A stretch of 9,169 nucleotides of DNA, from NCBI GenBank assembly GCA_038043025.1, contig JBBTCW010000067.1:1-9169 (forward strand), written 5' to 3'. Under the pieces are notes generated by a model that saw only the letters and a program-made list of their open reading frames with translations, did no database searches and was not told where the DNA came from. Shown in pieces: positions 1 through 8,169 of the stretch (the first letter of the stretch is position 1; each line of letters opens with the position of its first letter). A program made the position numbers and the translations under genes. This DNA is from O2-02-FULL-42-9 sp038043025. Lineage in GTDB: Bacteria > Pseudomonadota > Gammaproteobacteria > UBA12402.

Positions 1-771
1 GGAAGTTGGCTTAGAAGCAGCCATCTTTTAAAGATAGCGTAACAGCTCACTGGTCGAGTCGGTCTGCGCGGAAGATGTAACGGGGCTAAAACTACATACC
101 GAAGCTACGGATTACACCTTTTAGGTGTAATGGTAGGGGAGCGTTCTGTAAGCTAATGAAGGCGTATTGAGAAGTATGCTGGAAGTATCAGAAGTGCGAA
201 TGCTGACATGAGTAACGATAATGGTAGTGAGAAGCTACCACGCTGAAAGTCCAAGGTTTCCTGTGCAACATAAAATGACATAGGGTGAGTCGGTCCCTAA
301 GGCGAGGCTGAAAAGCGTAGTCGATGGACAACAGGTTAATATTCCTGTACTCAATAAATACCGCGATGGGAGGACGGAGAAGGCTAGACTAGTCACGCGA
401 TTGGTTTGCGTGATTTAAGCAGGTAGGGAGAGTGTTTTGGTAAATCCGGACGCTCGTTAATCCCGAGAGGTGATGACCAGCCCGCTATTTTTAGTGGGGG
501 AAGTAGTCGATGCCATGCTTCCAAGAAAAATCTCTAAGCTATGGGATTTATTGAACCGTACTGTAAACCGACACAGGTGGACAGGTAGAGAATACTAAAG
601 CGTTTGAGCAAACTTGGGTGAAGGAACTAGGCAAAATAACACCGTAACTTCGGGAGAAGGTGTGCTTTTTGGAGTAAGTGAATTCACTTTACAAGCTTCG
701 AGAAGTCGAAGATACCAGATAGTCGCGACTGTTTATCAAAAACACAGCACTCTGCAAACTCGCAAGAGGAA

Positions 772-806
<35 letters not shown>

Positions 807-844
807 TAAATGATGGGGTTAGTCCTCGGACGAAGCTCTTGATT

Positions 845-1643
<799 letters not shown>

Positions 1644-1657
1644 AACGGTCCTAAGGT
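1644..1657 (+). other. 14-nt 23S mini-exon (E. coli 1918-1931) between introns 1 and 2
   Basis: The sequence AACGGTCCTAAGGT matches E. coli 23S 1918-1931, the 3' strand of helix 69 and the start of the adjoining junction. Its first four bases form P10 with intron 1, and its last three (GGT, 1655-1657) form P1 with intron 2. Both ribozymes therefore depend on the same tiny exon, with seven bases between the two contacts. It must be retained for the intersubunit bridge made by helix 69. Confidence 0.93.
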
Positions 1658-1999
<342 letters not shown>

Positions 2000-2407
2000 C
2001 GACGGCTATACTGTCTCCACCCAAGGCTCAGTGAAATTGAAATCGCTGTGAAGATGCAGTGTACCCGCGGCAAGACGGAAAGACCCCGTGCACCTTTACT
2101 ACAACTTTACACTGGACTTTGAATTTACCTGTGTAGGATAGGTGGGAGACGTTGAAGCTCTGCCGCTAGGCGGAGTGGAGTCACCCGTGAAATACCACCC
2201 TGGTGAATTTGAGGTTCTAACCAGTATTTCTGAATCGAGGTATGGGACAGTGTATGGTGGGTAGTTTGACTGGGGCGGTCTCCTCCTAAAGAGTAACAGA
2301 GGAGCACAATGGTACCCTCAGCGCGGTCGGACATCGCGTGTAGAGTGCAAAGGCATGAAGGGTGCTTGACTGCGAGACAAACAAGTCGAGCAGGTGCGAA
2401 AGCAGGT

Positions 2408-2483
<76 letters not shown>

Positions 2484-2512
2484 ACCGCCCAAGAGTTCCT
2501 ATCGACGGCGGT

Positions 2513-2544
<32 letters not shown>

Positions 2545-2583
2545 CGGGGCTGTAGCAGGTCCCAAGGGTTTGGCTGTTCGCCA

Positions 2584-2616
<33 letters not shown>

Positions 2617-2934
2617 AAACAACATTGCGTTCCTTCGTAGTAATACGATGATAATAAACTGACTAAAATCGGTGAAACCTTCATCTATTTCTTGTCATAG
2701 AGAATAGATATGGCAATACCGAGGGTAAGCGGAGATTATTTTTTTTATAAAACATAATCTTTTTGATCCCGTAGAGACTGATTCCTAGGTCTGTGTAGCT
2801 CACAGACGTAAGATGAGAACGTTCATGTAAAAAATATTAAGTGAATGTTCAAATGTCAGCTCCTAGATTAGAATAAGCTTTGATCTAGGGTGAAGATATA
2901 GTCCATGCTGGTAGGAAACTATCGGAATAACATG
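2617..2934 (+). ncRNA. Group I intron 3 (after 23S U2593), ORF-less
   Basis: The 318-nt insertion lies in helix 93 near the peptidyl-transferase centre. P1 is a perfect six-pair match of exon GAACGT (2611-2616) to GCGTTC (2627-2632), with a U-G wobble at the splice site. The intron ends in the canonical G2934, followed by exon CGTGAGACAG. P7 is GACT (2776-2779) with AGTC (2900-2903); the 3' strand lies in the typical AAGATATAGTCC (2893-2904). Supporting stems are GTCTGTG/CACAGAC (about 2789-2807) and CCTAGAT/ATCTAGG before P7. P10 is weak (about three offset pairs). No endonuclease gene is present. It shares only core motifs with introns 1 and 2, so it looks independently acquired. As I recall, this is the site of the Chlamydomonas chloroplast intron that encodes I-CreI. 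Confidence 0.9.
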
Positions 2935-2985
2935 CGTGAGACAGTTCGGTCCCTATCTGCCGTGGGCATTTGAGATTTGAGAGGA

Positions 2986-3018
<33 letters not shown>

Positions 3019-3074
3019 TACCTCTGGTGTTCCGGTTGTCACGCCAGTGGCATTGCCGGGTAGCTATGTATGGA

Positions 3075-3110
<36 letters not shown>

Positions 3111-3243
3111 CCCTCAAGATTAGATCTCACAGACCGTAAGGTCTCTAAAGGTTCGTTGAAGACTACAACGTTGATAGGCAAGGTGTGTAAGTGTAGCAAT
3201 ACATTGAGCTAACTTGTACTAATTAACCGTGAGGCTTGACCAT

Positions 3244-3382
3244 ATAACACCTAAGTGGTGATATATAACGAATCGCATATACAGTTTATGTGTTTTTAAA
3301 ATTTCTTATCCTCTGTTATTTCGAGTGCTGTTTCTTGTCATTTGACGAGCGAAGCGAGGAGAAATTTCAGAGAAAAACGGTT
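3244..3382 (+). other. 23S-5S internal transcribed spacer
   Basis: This is a 139-nt AT-rich spacer with no tRNA and no open frame. It contains GACGAGCGAAGCGAGGAG (3343-3360), which looks like one of the short dispersed GAGCGAAGCGAGG motifs common in proteobacterial genomes. RNA processing sites cannot be assigned from sequence alone. Confidence 0.6.
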
Positions 3383-3502
3383 TGCTTGGTGACCTTAGCG
3401 AACGGGTACCACCTGATCCCATCTCGAACTCAGAAGTGAAAACGTTCAGCGCCGATGATAGTATGGTTATTTTCCATGTGAAAGTAGGACATTGCCAAGC
3501 AT
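3383..3502 (+). rRNA. rrf: 5S ribosomal RNA
   Basis: This is a 120-nt 5S rRNA, part of the large-subunit central protuberance. The terminal helix TGCTTGG (3383-3389) pairs with CCAAGCA near 3495-3501. The conserved loop sequence CGAACTCAGAAGTGAAA and the AGCGCCGATG segment are intact. It lies in the same orientation as the 23S gene, about 139 nt downstream, and is followed by a terminator, so it ends the rRNA operon. Ends are set by homology to E. coli. Confidence 0.97.
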
Positions 3503-3511
3503 TTTATTTGT

Positions 3512-3550
3512 AAAAATCCCTAATGGTTAACGCTGTTAGGGATTTTTTTT
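3512..3550 (+). terminator. Intrinsic terminator of the rRNA operon
   Basis: A perfect 9-bp stem AATCCCTAA (3515-3523) with TTAGGGATT (3536-3544) encloses a 12-nt loop and runs into eight T residues ending at 3550. The A run before the stem could pair with the T tract and make it bidirectional. It begins 10 nt after the 5S gene. Confidence 0.92.
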
Positions 3551-3727
3551 GATTGCCGTTGTCGTTATTCTGCGCCGCTTGCGGCCGAGTTGTTAAACAG
3601 GTTTTAAAATGTTTTTGGTTGCTGTATTATGTGGCAACTAAAGGAGATAGGGTAGGTTAACGCGACGAAGGAGCGCTTAATGCGTTGAAGTTGATTAAGA
3701 ATGGAGATAATGGATAACGGTTTATAA
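3551..3727. other. Intergenic stretch with no recognised gene
   Basis: This 177-nt stretch lies between the rRNA terminator and the tRNA fragment. I see no convincing open frame, structured RNA or clear -35/-10 pair. It contains a run AAAGGAGATAGGG near 3640 that resembles a ribosome-binding site, but no start codon opens a usable frame after it. Confidence 0.5.
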
Positions 3728-3752
3728 GCTGGCGTAGCTCAGTTGGGTGAGC
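3728..3752 (+). pseudogene. Truncated tRNA-Thr copy (acceptor 5' strand and D arm only)
   Basis: GCTGGCGTAGCTCAGTTGG (3728-3746) is identical to the start of the intact tRNA-Thr at 3916, and GGTGAGC completes a foldable D arm. The identity also covers seven bases upstream (TTTATAA), giving a 26-bp direct repeat (3721-3746 and 3909-3934). After the D arm the sequence diverges into palindromes, and no anticodon arm, T arm or CCA follows. It cannot make a functional tRNA. It may be a remnant of a tandem tRNA copy, or a duplication left by an insertion at the tRNA 5' end. Confidence 0.8.
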
Positions 3753-3908
3753 CGGGAGTAGCAAACGATTAATAATCGTTTGCCCGGCGAACGCCGGCCA
3801 TGGATGGCCGGCCGGATTGCGTCACATGGATGTTGCTTGCGAGGGCATTGCTACGAAGTGATCGATGTAAGAATTGTGATTATGTTTTTTTTTGAGTGTA
3901 GATTTTTT
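3753..3908. repeat. Palindrome-rich insert between the truncated and intact tRNA-Thr
   Basis: Three adjacent hairpins can be drawn. The first is GCAAACGATT-AAT-AATCGTTTGC (3761-3783). The second is CCGGCG-AA-CGCCGG (3784-3797). The third is GCCGGCCA-TGGA-TGGCCGGC (3793-3812). The second and third share 3793-3797, so they are mutually exclusive in RNA. Related half-palindromes (CACATGGATGTTG) continue to about 3836, and then a T-rich stretch leads to the tRNA. The GGCCATGGATGGCC core resembles small dispersed palindromic repeats I recall from other gammaproteobacteria. No protein frame is convincing. Confidence 0.65.
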
Positions 3909-3915
3909 TTTATAA

Positions 3916-3991
3916 GCTGGCGTAGCTCAGTTGGTAGAGCAGCTGATTTGTAATCAGCAGGTCGCGGGTTCGAATCCCATCGCCAGCTCCA
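3916..3991 (+). tRNA. tRNA-Thr, anticodon UGU
   Basis: This 76-nt cloverleaf has CCA encoded. The acceptor stem is GCTGGCG/CGCCAGC, the D arm GCTC..GAGC, and the anticodon stem GCTGA/TCAGC with loop TTTGTAA. That gives anticodon TGT, decoding ACA and probably other Thr codons. The variable region is AGGTC and the T loop TTCGAAT. The T stem GCGGG/CCCAT has a C-A mismatch at its second pair and a G-U at its first, slightly weak but tolerable. The discriminator base is T. In many gammaproteobacteria this tRNA leads a Thr-Tyr-Gly-Thr cluster before tufB; here it stands alone. Confidence 0.96.
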
Positions 3992-4010
3992 TTATTGTGC
4001 CATATATTAT

Positions 4011-4134
4011 CCTCAGCTCAGGAGGTAAGCTGGTATTCATCGTTAGAATGGGGTGAGTGAGGAAGAAAACAGATTTTTTAGAATCAGATGAACGTTTCGC
4101 GTCCTCTGAGCTGAGACCGACCTGTTCGCATGAG
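4011..4134. repeat. MITE-like inverted-repeat element, copy A
   Basis: This is a roughly 105-bp unit bounded by inverted termini: CCTCAGCTCAGGAGG at 4011-4025 (a one-base insertion against the second copy) and CCTCTGAGCTGAG at 4103-4115. It is followed by a conserved tail ending in CCTGTTCGCATGAG (4121-4134). A nearly identical copy lies at 8170-8292, sharing the internal words GAGGAAGAAAACAGATT and AGAATCAGATGAACG. It has no coding capacity. Its ends and small size suggest a non-autonomous mobile or REP-type element. Confidence 0.8.
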
Positions 4135-4147
4135 TCATAACAGTGAA

Positions 4148-4180
4148 GCGTCCTCTCCGCTTCGACCAGCCTGTTCGCAG
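4148..4180. repeat. Short dispersed repeat, tail segment of the MITE-like family
   Basis: GCGTCCTCTCCGCTTCGACC followed by AGCCTGTTCGCAG recurs in copy C near 4409. It carries the family's tail motif CCTGTTCGCA, here diverging to GAACG instead of TGAG. It appears to be a fragment left by repeat shuffling directly after copy A. Confidence 0.65.
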
Positions 4181-4186
4181 AACGTT

Positions 4187-4332
4187 GTCATGCCGCGACT
4201 TGATCGCGGCATCCAGAAAATTTATATTAAAGATTATGATAACGGAGTACCGTTAATTATATATAATCACTGGATACCGGCTTTCGCCGGTATGACGAAA
4301 GTCTGGATGCCGCGGTTAAACTGCGGCATGAC
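4187..4332. repeat. 146-bp inverted-repeat element with nested hairpins
   Basis: The outer 30-bp arms are 4187-4216 (GTCATGCCGCGACTTGATCG onward) and 4303-4332, reverse complements apart from a few changes. Each arm is itself a hairpin: CCGCGACTTGATCGCGG on the left and CCGCGGTTAAACTGCGG on the right. A further hairpin, ACCGGCTTTCGCCGGT, lies at 4275-4290 inside the unit CTGGATACC..GGTATGAC. These CTGGATNCCG..CGGNATGAC units are a widespread dispersed palindrome in proteobacteria. The open frame across them (4130-4363) translates to the typical repeat peptide MPRLDRGIQ..WIPAFAGMT and is not a gene. Confidence 0.85.
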
Positions 4333-4386
4333 AAAGAAGCGAAGCAGAATGCGGGAATATTGATTTACCAGAAGTAATGATGAATT

Positions 4387-4445
4387 ATTTAGAATCAGAT
4401 GAACGTTTTGCGTCCTCTCCGCTTCGACCAGCCTGTTCGCATGAG
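4387..4445. repeat. MITE-like element, partial copy C
   Basis: This carries the right half of the family: TTTAGAATCAGATGAACG, then GCGTCCTCT, then the tail CCTGTTCGCATGAG (4432-4445). The inverted terminus is replaced by CCGCTTCGACCAG, as at 4154. The left terminus is absent, so it is a truncated or recombined copy. Confidence 0.75.
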
Positions 4446-4469
4446 TTAGAGCAGCAAAGCGTCCTCTGA

Positions 4470-4487
4470 GCGAGCGCATGCGCTCGC
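4470..4487. repeat. Perfect 18-bp palindrome
   Basis: GCGAGCGCATGCGCTCGC is a perfect inverted repeat with no spacer, lying at the end of another GCGTCCTCTGAG fragment (4459-4470). It lies about 70 bp before the membrane-protein gene. It could be a repeat end, a protein-binding site or a cruciform; no T tract follows, so it does not look like a terminator. Confidence 0.6.
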
Positions 4488-4556
4488 CCAACAACATGTA
4501 CTACCAAAATTTTTGATTTTATGATATAAGATGTGATGTATATTCGGTAGAGTAAA

Positions 4557-5696
4557 ATGAAAGATAGTGGATTATATCTTATGCAAAGGGATCGTGTACG
4601 CTCTAGTTTTTTAGCGTTAATTGCTTTTTTAACGCCTGCTGCGAATATTTTTAGTCTTCGTGCCTTGTTTTTTTTGTATCGTCTTAAATCTATTGCTGCG
4701 ATTGCTTTCACTTGGTGGGTCGGTGGTGCTGCGTTGTTGGGCACATTGGCTACGGCGAGTCACTATTTTCTTGTCATGCGGCCGGTGAGTCGACTGCATC
4801 AGGAGTGCGATGGATATCTGAAGAGCGCTAGTCAACAGACGATGAGAAATTTTGAGACTGCTGGGGCTCGGCGTGAACTAGAGGCAATTGTGGGCCGGCT
4901 TGAACATGTGCTTGATTCTACAAATTGCCAACAGGGTATTCGGGACTTGCGTAATCTTGCTACGCGGTTGCTCGCGCGTCATGCAGGTCTGAAGACGCAA
5001 ATTAATACCATGAGACCGTCGCCATATAATGGTCCAGATGCAACACAAGGTTGGGTGAGACCCGGCGAAAGAGTTAAAGCAGCCGGCGTGGGTTTAACCA
5101 GTGCGTTATGTATTGGCGGCGTTGGTTTCACGGCCTTTCATTTATTAGCAGGATGGGCGCCTGTTGCAGCTGCTATGGCGGGTATTCCGGTGGTGGGATG
5201 GGGTGTACTCGCGGGTTTAGCTATTATGGGTGTCGCGGTTGCTGTCATTACAACTTATCGCGCGGCAACGCGTGAATTTGCGCAAGCGAATCAACGAAGG
5301 GCATCGCTTGACGTTGACGAGACGCTAAAAGAGAAGCGTGAACCGTTGGAGCGGGAAGCAGCAGGAATTATGCAAGTGGTGAGCGAGATTGGTGCTGTTG
5401 TATCCGGTAGTCAGCAAGTGCGTGATACTTCCGGTTTGCTTAAACTATATAAGCAGAAGTATGCTGATTTGCAAGATAGAGAGAAATCTGGATGGCAGCC
5501 TACACCATCGAAACCTATCTTCATTCCAGGTGCCGGAGTAGGAGTAGGAGTAGGAGTAGGAGCGGGTGCGGCACGATCACCAATCGGATTAGGCGGCCCA
5601 TCCACTCGTTTTTTTGCATTGTCACCGGATGTCCCTGGCAAGAAAGCTGGTGAGAGTGTAGAGGGGATAGCTCCGGAACTTGCATTAATGCATTAA
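4557..5696 (+). CDS. Hypothetical multi-spanning membrane protein with Val-Gly repeat
   Basis: I do not recognise this 379-aa protein. Hydrophobic segments are at about residues 18-41, 46-73, 177-199 and 203-232. The first two form an N-terminal hairpin and the last two a Gly/Ala-rich hairpin. Between them (74-175) is an Arg-rich helical region, and 233-310 is charged, probably helical or coiled-coil (KEKREPLEREAAG). Residues 325-338 are a Gly-Val run, GAGVGVGVGVGAGA, encoded by a hexanucleotide repeat, followed by a disordered Gly/Pro/Ser tail. No signal peptide cleavage site or enzyme motif is visible. The start ATG has only a weak purine-rich GGTAGAG upstream; M9 is an alternative. The architecture, paired hydrophobic hairpins with low complexity, recalls secreted effectors of Legionella-like bacteria that enter host membranes, but this is inference only. 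Its stop overlaps that of the opposite-strand radical SAM gene. Confidence 0.8.
   Translation: MKDSGLYLMQRDRVRSSFLALIAFLTPAANIFSLRALFFLYRLKSIAAIAFTWWVGGAALLGTLATASHYFLVMRPVSRLHQECDGYLKSASQQTMRNFETAGARRELEAIVGRLEHVLDSTNCQQGIRDLRNLATRLLARHAGLKTQINTMRPSPYNGPDATQGWVRPGERVKAAGVGLTSALCIGGVGFTAFHLLAGWAPVAAAMAGIPVVGWGVLAGLAIMGVAVAVITTYRAATREFAQANQRRASLDVDETLKEKREPLEREAAGIMQVVSEIGAVVSGSQQVRDTSGLLKLYKQKYADLQDREKSGWQPTPSKPIFIPGAGVGVGVGVGAGAARSPIGLGGPSTRFFALSPDVPGKKAGESVEGIAPELALMH
5535..5558 (+). repeat. Hexanucleotide tandem repeat (GGAGTA)x4
   Basis: There are four perfect GGAGTA units, followed by the variant GGAGCG, within the membrane-protein gene. Each unit encodes Gly-Val, so gain or loss of units changes length by two residues without shifting the frame. 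It is suitable as a variable-number marker. Confidence 0.9.
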
Positions 5697-7219
5697 TAAG
5701 CTTTTACCGTTTTCATCTTTAACGCTTGCTTTGTAATTTTATAAAAATGATGTCCTTCGATGCTCATGCAGACCACTTCGGCAAACACTTTTCTATTTTT
5801 AATCAAGTTTCGTGCTAAGAATTTCACATATTGATAGCCATAAGGCGTAAACGGCTGAAAACTCAGTGATTTAACGAGTGCCATGAATTCATTAAAGCGC
5901 ACGCGGCGCGCAAAAAAATGTGTTTTGGGAATATTATCTAATAATTTATTGCAGCGGCTAAAATAATTTTTTAAATTATAACCGTATAATGTTTCCAATA
6001 CTTTTCGATAACCGATTCTGAGTTTTTCAGGATTCATTTTTGTCATAAAGTTGGTTTGTAAACGATGTGTGTTGCTGCCGTTCAAGGAAAAATTTAATAA
6101 TCTTTTTTCTTTCACGAGTCGCGTATATAAATCGGTGCCCGGTAGTGCGTTTAATAAGCCGACCATCGCTTTTGGAATGCCCGCTTTTTGAATGAAATTA
6201 ATTTGTCTGTCGAAAATGTCTTCGGCATCATTATCAAAGCCAATGATAAATCCGCCCATCACTTCCATGCCATATTTTTGAATCTTACGGATGGCGGTGA
6301 GCATATTGATTTTAACGTTTTGAAACTTGCCGGTTTCTTTTAAAGAAAGTTCAGAGGGTGTTTCAATGCCCAAAAAAACCGAGTTAAATCCCGCGTTTCG
6401 CATGCCCGATAATAATGCATCATCTTCCGCAATATTGAGCGATGATTGTGTGTAAAATCGATATATATTTTTATGTTGTTTTTGCCACTGCATTAAGGCG
6501 GGCAATAAGTCTTCTTTGACTTTTTGTTTATAGCCGACGAAATTATCATCGACAAAAAAGATGGAATCGCGCCAGCCTAATTTATAGAGTGTGTCGAGTT
6601 CTATTAATATTCTTTCATGGTGTTTTAATCGGATCTTTCGGCCATACACTTTCCAGATATCGCAAAACTCACAATTAAAGGGGCAGCCACGTGAATATTG
6701 TACGGACATCGACGCATATTTTTTGAGTTTGAGCAGGTCAAAACGAGGGGTCAATGTGTGGGTGATATCAGGTCGATTGGCGGGATAAATATGTTTTGCG
6801 GTCCCATTTTCTAAATCATTCAAAAAACTTTCGAACATATCTTCTGCTTCGCCTAAAAAGAAATGGTCAACGCCCGTAATGTCTTGATGGCTGGTCGTGG
6901 CGTGGGGGCCGCCTGCAATGACAGGGATGTGATGTTTGTTGCAGAGAGCGACGACTTCATCGAATGATTTTTTTTGTACCAACATGGCGGAGATGAATAC
7001 AGCGTCAGCGTTTTTAATATCGTTTTCATCTAATGGCTCCACATTCATATCGATAACTTTTAGGTTATATGATTTAGGGAATAGTGCGGCGACGGTGATT
7101 AAGCCCAAGGGTGGTATGGCGCTTTTTCTGCTGATAAATTTAAGCGCGTACTTAAAGCTCCAGTATGTATTGCTGGGAAATTCTGGATAAATGAGTAACA
7201 TATTTTTGAATCGTTGCAT
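5693..7219 (-). CDS. B12-binding-domain radical SAM protein (DUF4070-type, HpnP-like)
   Basis: This 508-aa cytosolic enzyme has an N-terminal cobalamin-binding-like Rossmann domain (about 1-140; YPEFPSNTYWSFKYALKF near the start and PPLGLITVAALFP at 36-48). A radical SAM barrel follows, with the cluster-binding motif RGCPFNCEFC (Cys179, Cys183, Cys186), then FFVDDNF, LGIETP, and the GGFIIGFD strand. The C-terminal extension fits DUF4070. It would bind a 4Fe-4S cluster and cleave S-adenosylmethionine; hopanoid C2-methylase HpnP is a family member, but most relatives have unknown substrates. The canonical DxHxxG cobalamin motif is not present (DMNVEP instead), as I recall for this family. The start is chosen because AGGGG lies 8 nt before the ATG; M7, the more usual family start, is possible. 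It is divergent from gpmA and no pathway partner lies nearby. Confidence 0.92.
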   Translation of the reverse strand: MQRFKNMLLIYPEFPSNTYWSFKYALKFISRKSAIPPLGLITVAALFPKSYNLKVIDMNVEPLDENDIKNADAVFISAMLVQKKSFDEVVALCNKHHIPVIAGGPHATTSHQDITGVDHFFLGEAEDMFESFLNDLENGTAKHIYPANRPDITHTLTPRFDLLKLKKYASMSVQYSRGCPFNCEFCDIWKVYGRKIRLKHHERILIELDTLYKLGWRDSIFFVDDNFVGYKQKVKEDLLPALMQWQKQHKNIYRFYTQSSLNIAEDDALLSGMRNAGFNSVFLGIETPSELSLKETGKFQNVKINMLTAIRKIQKYGMEVMGGFIIGFDNDAEDIFDRQINFIQKAGIPKAMVGLLNALPGTDLYTRLVKEKRLLNFSLNGSNTHRLQTNFMTKMNPEKLRIGYRKVLETLYGYNLKNYFSRCNKLLDNIPKTHFFARRVRFNEFMALVKSLSFQPFTPYGYQYVKFLARNLIKNRKVFAEVVCMSIEGHHFYKITKQALKMKTVKAY

Positions 7220-7277
7220 GCTGTTTTCCCCTTAACAATTAAGCGAGTCAGCATTTTAACAGAAAAAGCTCACTTTT

Positions 7278-7307
7278 GCCATTCCGCGGCTTGACCGCGG
7301 GATCCAG
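7278..7307. repeat. Dispersed palindromic repeat unit in the divergent promoter region
   Basis: GCCATTCCGCGGCTTGACCG onward (30 bp, ending GGGATCCAG) matches the arms of the element at 4187-4332. It folds as CCGCGG-CTTGA-CCGCGG. It lies between the radical SAM and phosphoglycerate mutase genes and accounts for the open frame upstream of the true gpmA start. A small hairpin GTATC-TGCAT-GATAC follows at 7322-7336, just before the ribosome-binding site. Confidence 0.85.
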
Positions 7308-7350
7308 AAGACTTACGCTCGGTATCTGCATGATACACGAGGGGTCAAAA

Positions 7351-8028
7351 ATGGGTCAATTAGTGTTACTTCGCCATGGCGAATCGATGTGGAACCGTGA
7401 AAATATGTTTACGGGCTGGGTCGATGTTCCGTTGTCGGAAAAAGGTATTCAGGAGGCTTTGAAAGCGGGAGAAGCATTGGCTGACATTGATTTCTCTGTC
7501 ATTTATGTATCAACGCTCGATCGTGCGATGGCCACCGCGATGATTTGTTTGTCTAAAACGCATACGGGAAAAACGCCGGTGATTATTCATGACGAAGAAG
7601 CCGATCGACGTGAGAAATGGGCAAAAATTTATAGCGATAAAATGAATTCAAAAATTATTCCGGTGCATCGCGATTGGCATTTGAATGAACGTTATTATGG
7701 TGAGTTGCAAGGTAAAAATAAAAAAGAAATGGCTGATGAGTATGGCGCGGATCAAGTGCATATTTGGCGAAGGAGTTTCGATGTGCGACCGCCCAAAGGC
7801 GAATGTTTAAAAGATACCGCTGATCGAACCATTCCATTTTTTAAAGAAACGATTATGCCGCAGTTAGCCGGCAATAAAAACATATTAGTGGTTGCGCATG
7901 GAAATAGTTTGCGTTCGATTGTGATGTATTTAGATAATCTCTCATCTGATGAAGTGGTTGATTTAGAAATCCCGACCGGCGTGCCGTTGATTTATCATTA
8001 TGGTGATGGGGGATTTTCTAAAGAATAA
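7351..8028 (+). CDS. gpmA: 2,3-bisphosphoglycerate-dependent phosphoglycerate mutase (short, chlamydia-like form)
   Basis: This cytosolic enzyme interconverts 3- and 2-phosphoglycerate in glycolysis and gluconeogenesis. The 225-aa product has the phospho-accepting motif LLRHGES (His9), FTGWVDVPLSEKG, the acid/base NERYYGELQGKNK (Glu113), WRRSFDVRPP, the second catalytic AHGNSLRS (His183), and LEIPTGVPLIY. It is shorter than E. coli GpmA (250 aa): the stretch after the RPP motif is about 25 residues shorter, the C-terminal tail is missing, and there is an extra segment at about 80-107 (EEADRREKWAKIYSDK). As I recall, chlamydial GpmA (about 226 aa) has the same pattern. The start is chosen because GAGGGG (7339-7344) precedes it at good spacing; the frame upstream to 7276 is repeat-derived. 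It is transcribed divergently from the radical SAM gene and appears monocistronic. Confidence 0.95.
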   Translation: MGQLVLLRHGESMWNRENMFTGWVDVPLSEKGIQEALKAGEALADIDFSVIYVSTLDRAMATAMICLSKTHTGKTPVIIHDEEADRREKWAKIYSDKMNSKIIPVHRDWHLNERYYGELQGKNKKEMADEYGADQVHIWRRSFDVRPPKGECLKDTADRTIPFFKETIMPQLAGNKNILVVAHGNSLRSIVMYLDNLSSDEVVDLEIPTGVPLIYHYGDGGFSKE

Positions 8029-8046
8029 TGCTGCTGTCATCTATTG

Positions 8047-8093
8047 CCGACCTGTTCGCATGAGTAAAGTATATATTATTCTCAACTCAGAGA
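8047..8093. repeat. MITE-like element, degenerate fragment D
   Basis: It carries the family tail CCGACCTGTTCGCATGAG (8047-8064), then TATATTATTCTCAACTCAG (8071-8089), a diverged version of the left terminus and its flank (compare TATATTATCCTCAGCTCAG at 4003). It begins 19 bp after the gpmA stop. A separate hairpin GACATGCC-AGT-GGCGTGTC lies at about 8108-8126 without a T tract, so it is not a typical terminator. Confidence 0.65.
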
Positions 8094-8169
8094 GTGAGCG
8101 TGAACCGACATGCCAGTGGCGTGTCGCAGTCACGCGAACGCCTGGCCAGGGGTGGCCATATCTTACAAT

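Noticed and set aside
2071..2085. Macrolide-resistance change at A2058/A2059
   Set aside because: The sequence GACGGAAAGACC is wild type.
4130..4363. 77-aa forward open frame
   Set aside because: It reads through the palindromic repeats and gives the well-known spurious peptides MPRLDRGIQ and WIPAFAGMT; there is no ribosome-binding site or family match.
3753..4500. CRISPR array
   Set aside because: The repeats are palindromic, uneven in length and irregularly spaced, with no repeat-spacer periodicity.
4513..4544. Promoter for the membrane-protein gene (TTGATT with TATATT)
   Set aside because: The 20-bp spacing is too long and the AT-rich setting makes chance matches likely.
4267..4835. Reverse-strand frames across the start of the membrane-protein gene
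   Set aside because: They are antisense to repeats and to a better-supported frame; their basic, low-complexity products match nothing.
7276..7350. Upstream extension of the phosphoglycerate mutase frame
   Set aside because: It is repeat-derived (7278-7307), and the family normally starts a few residues before LLRHGES; GAGGGG supports 7351.
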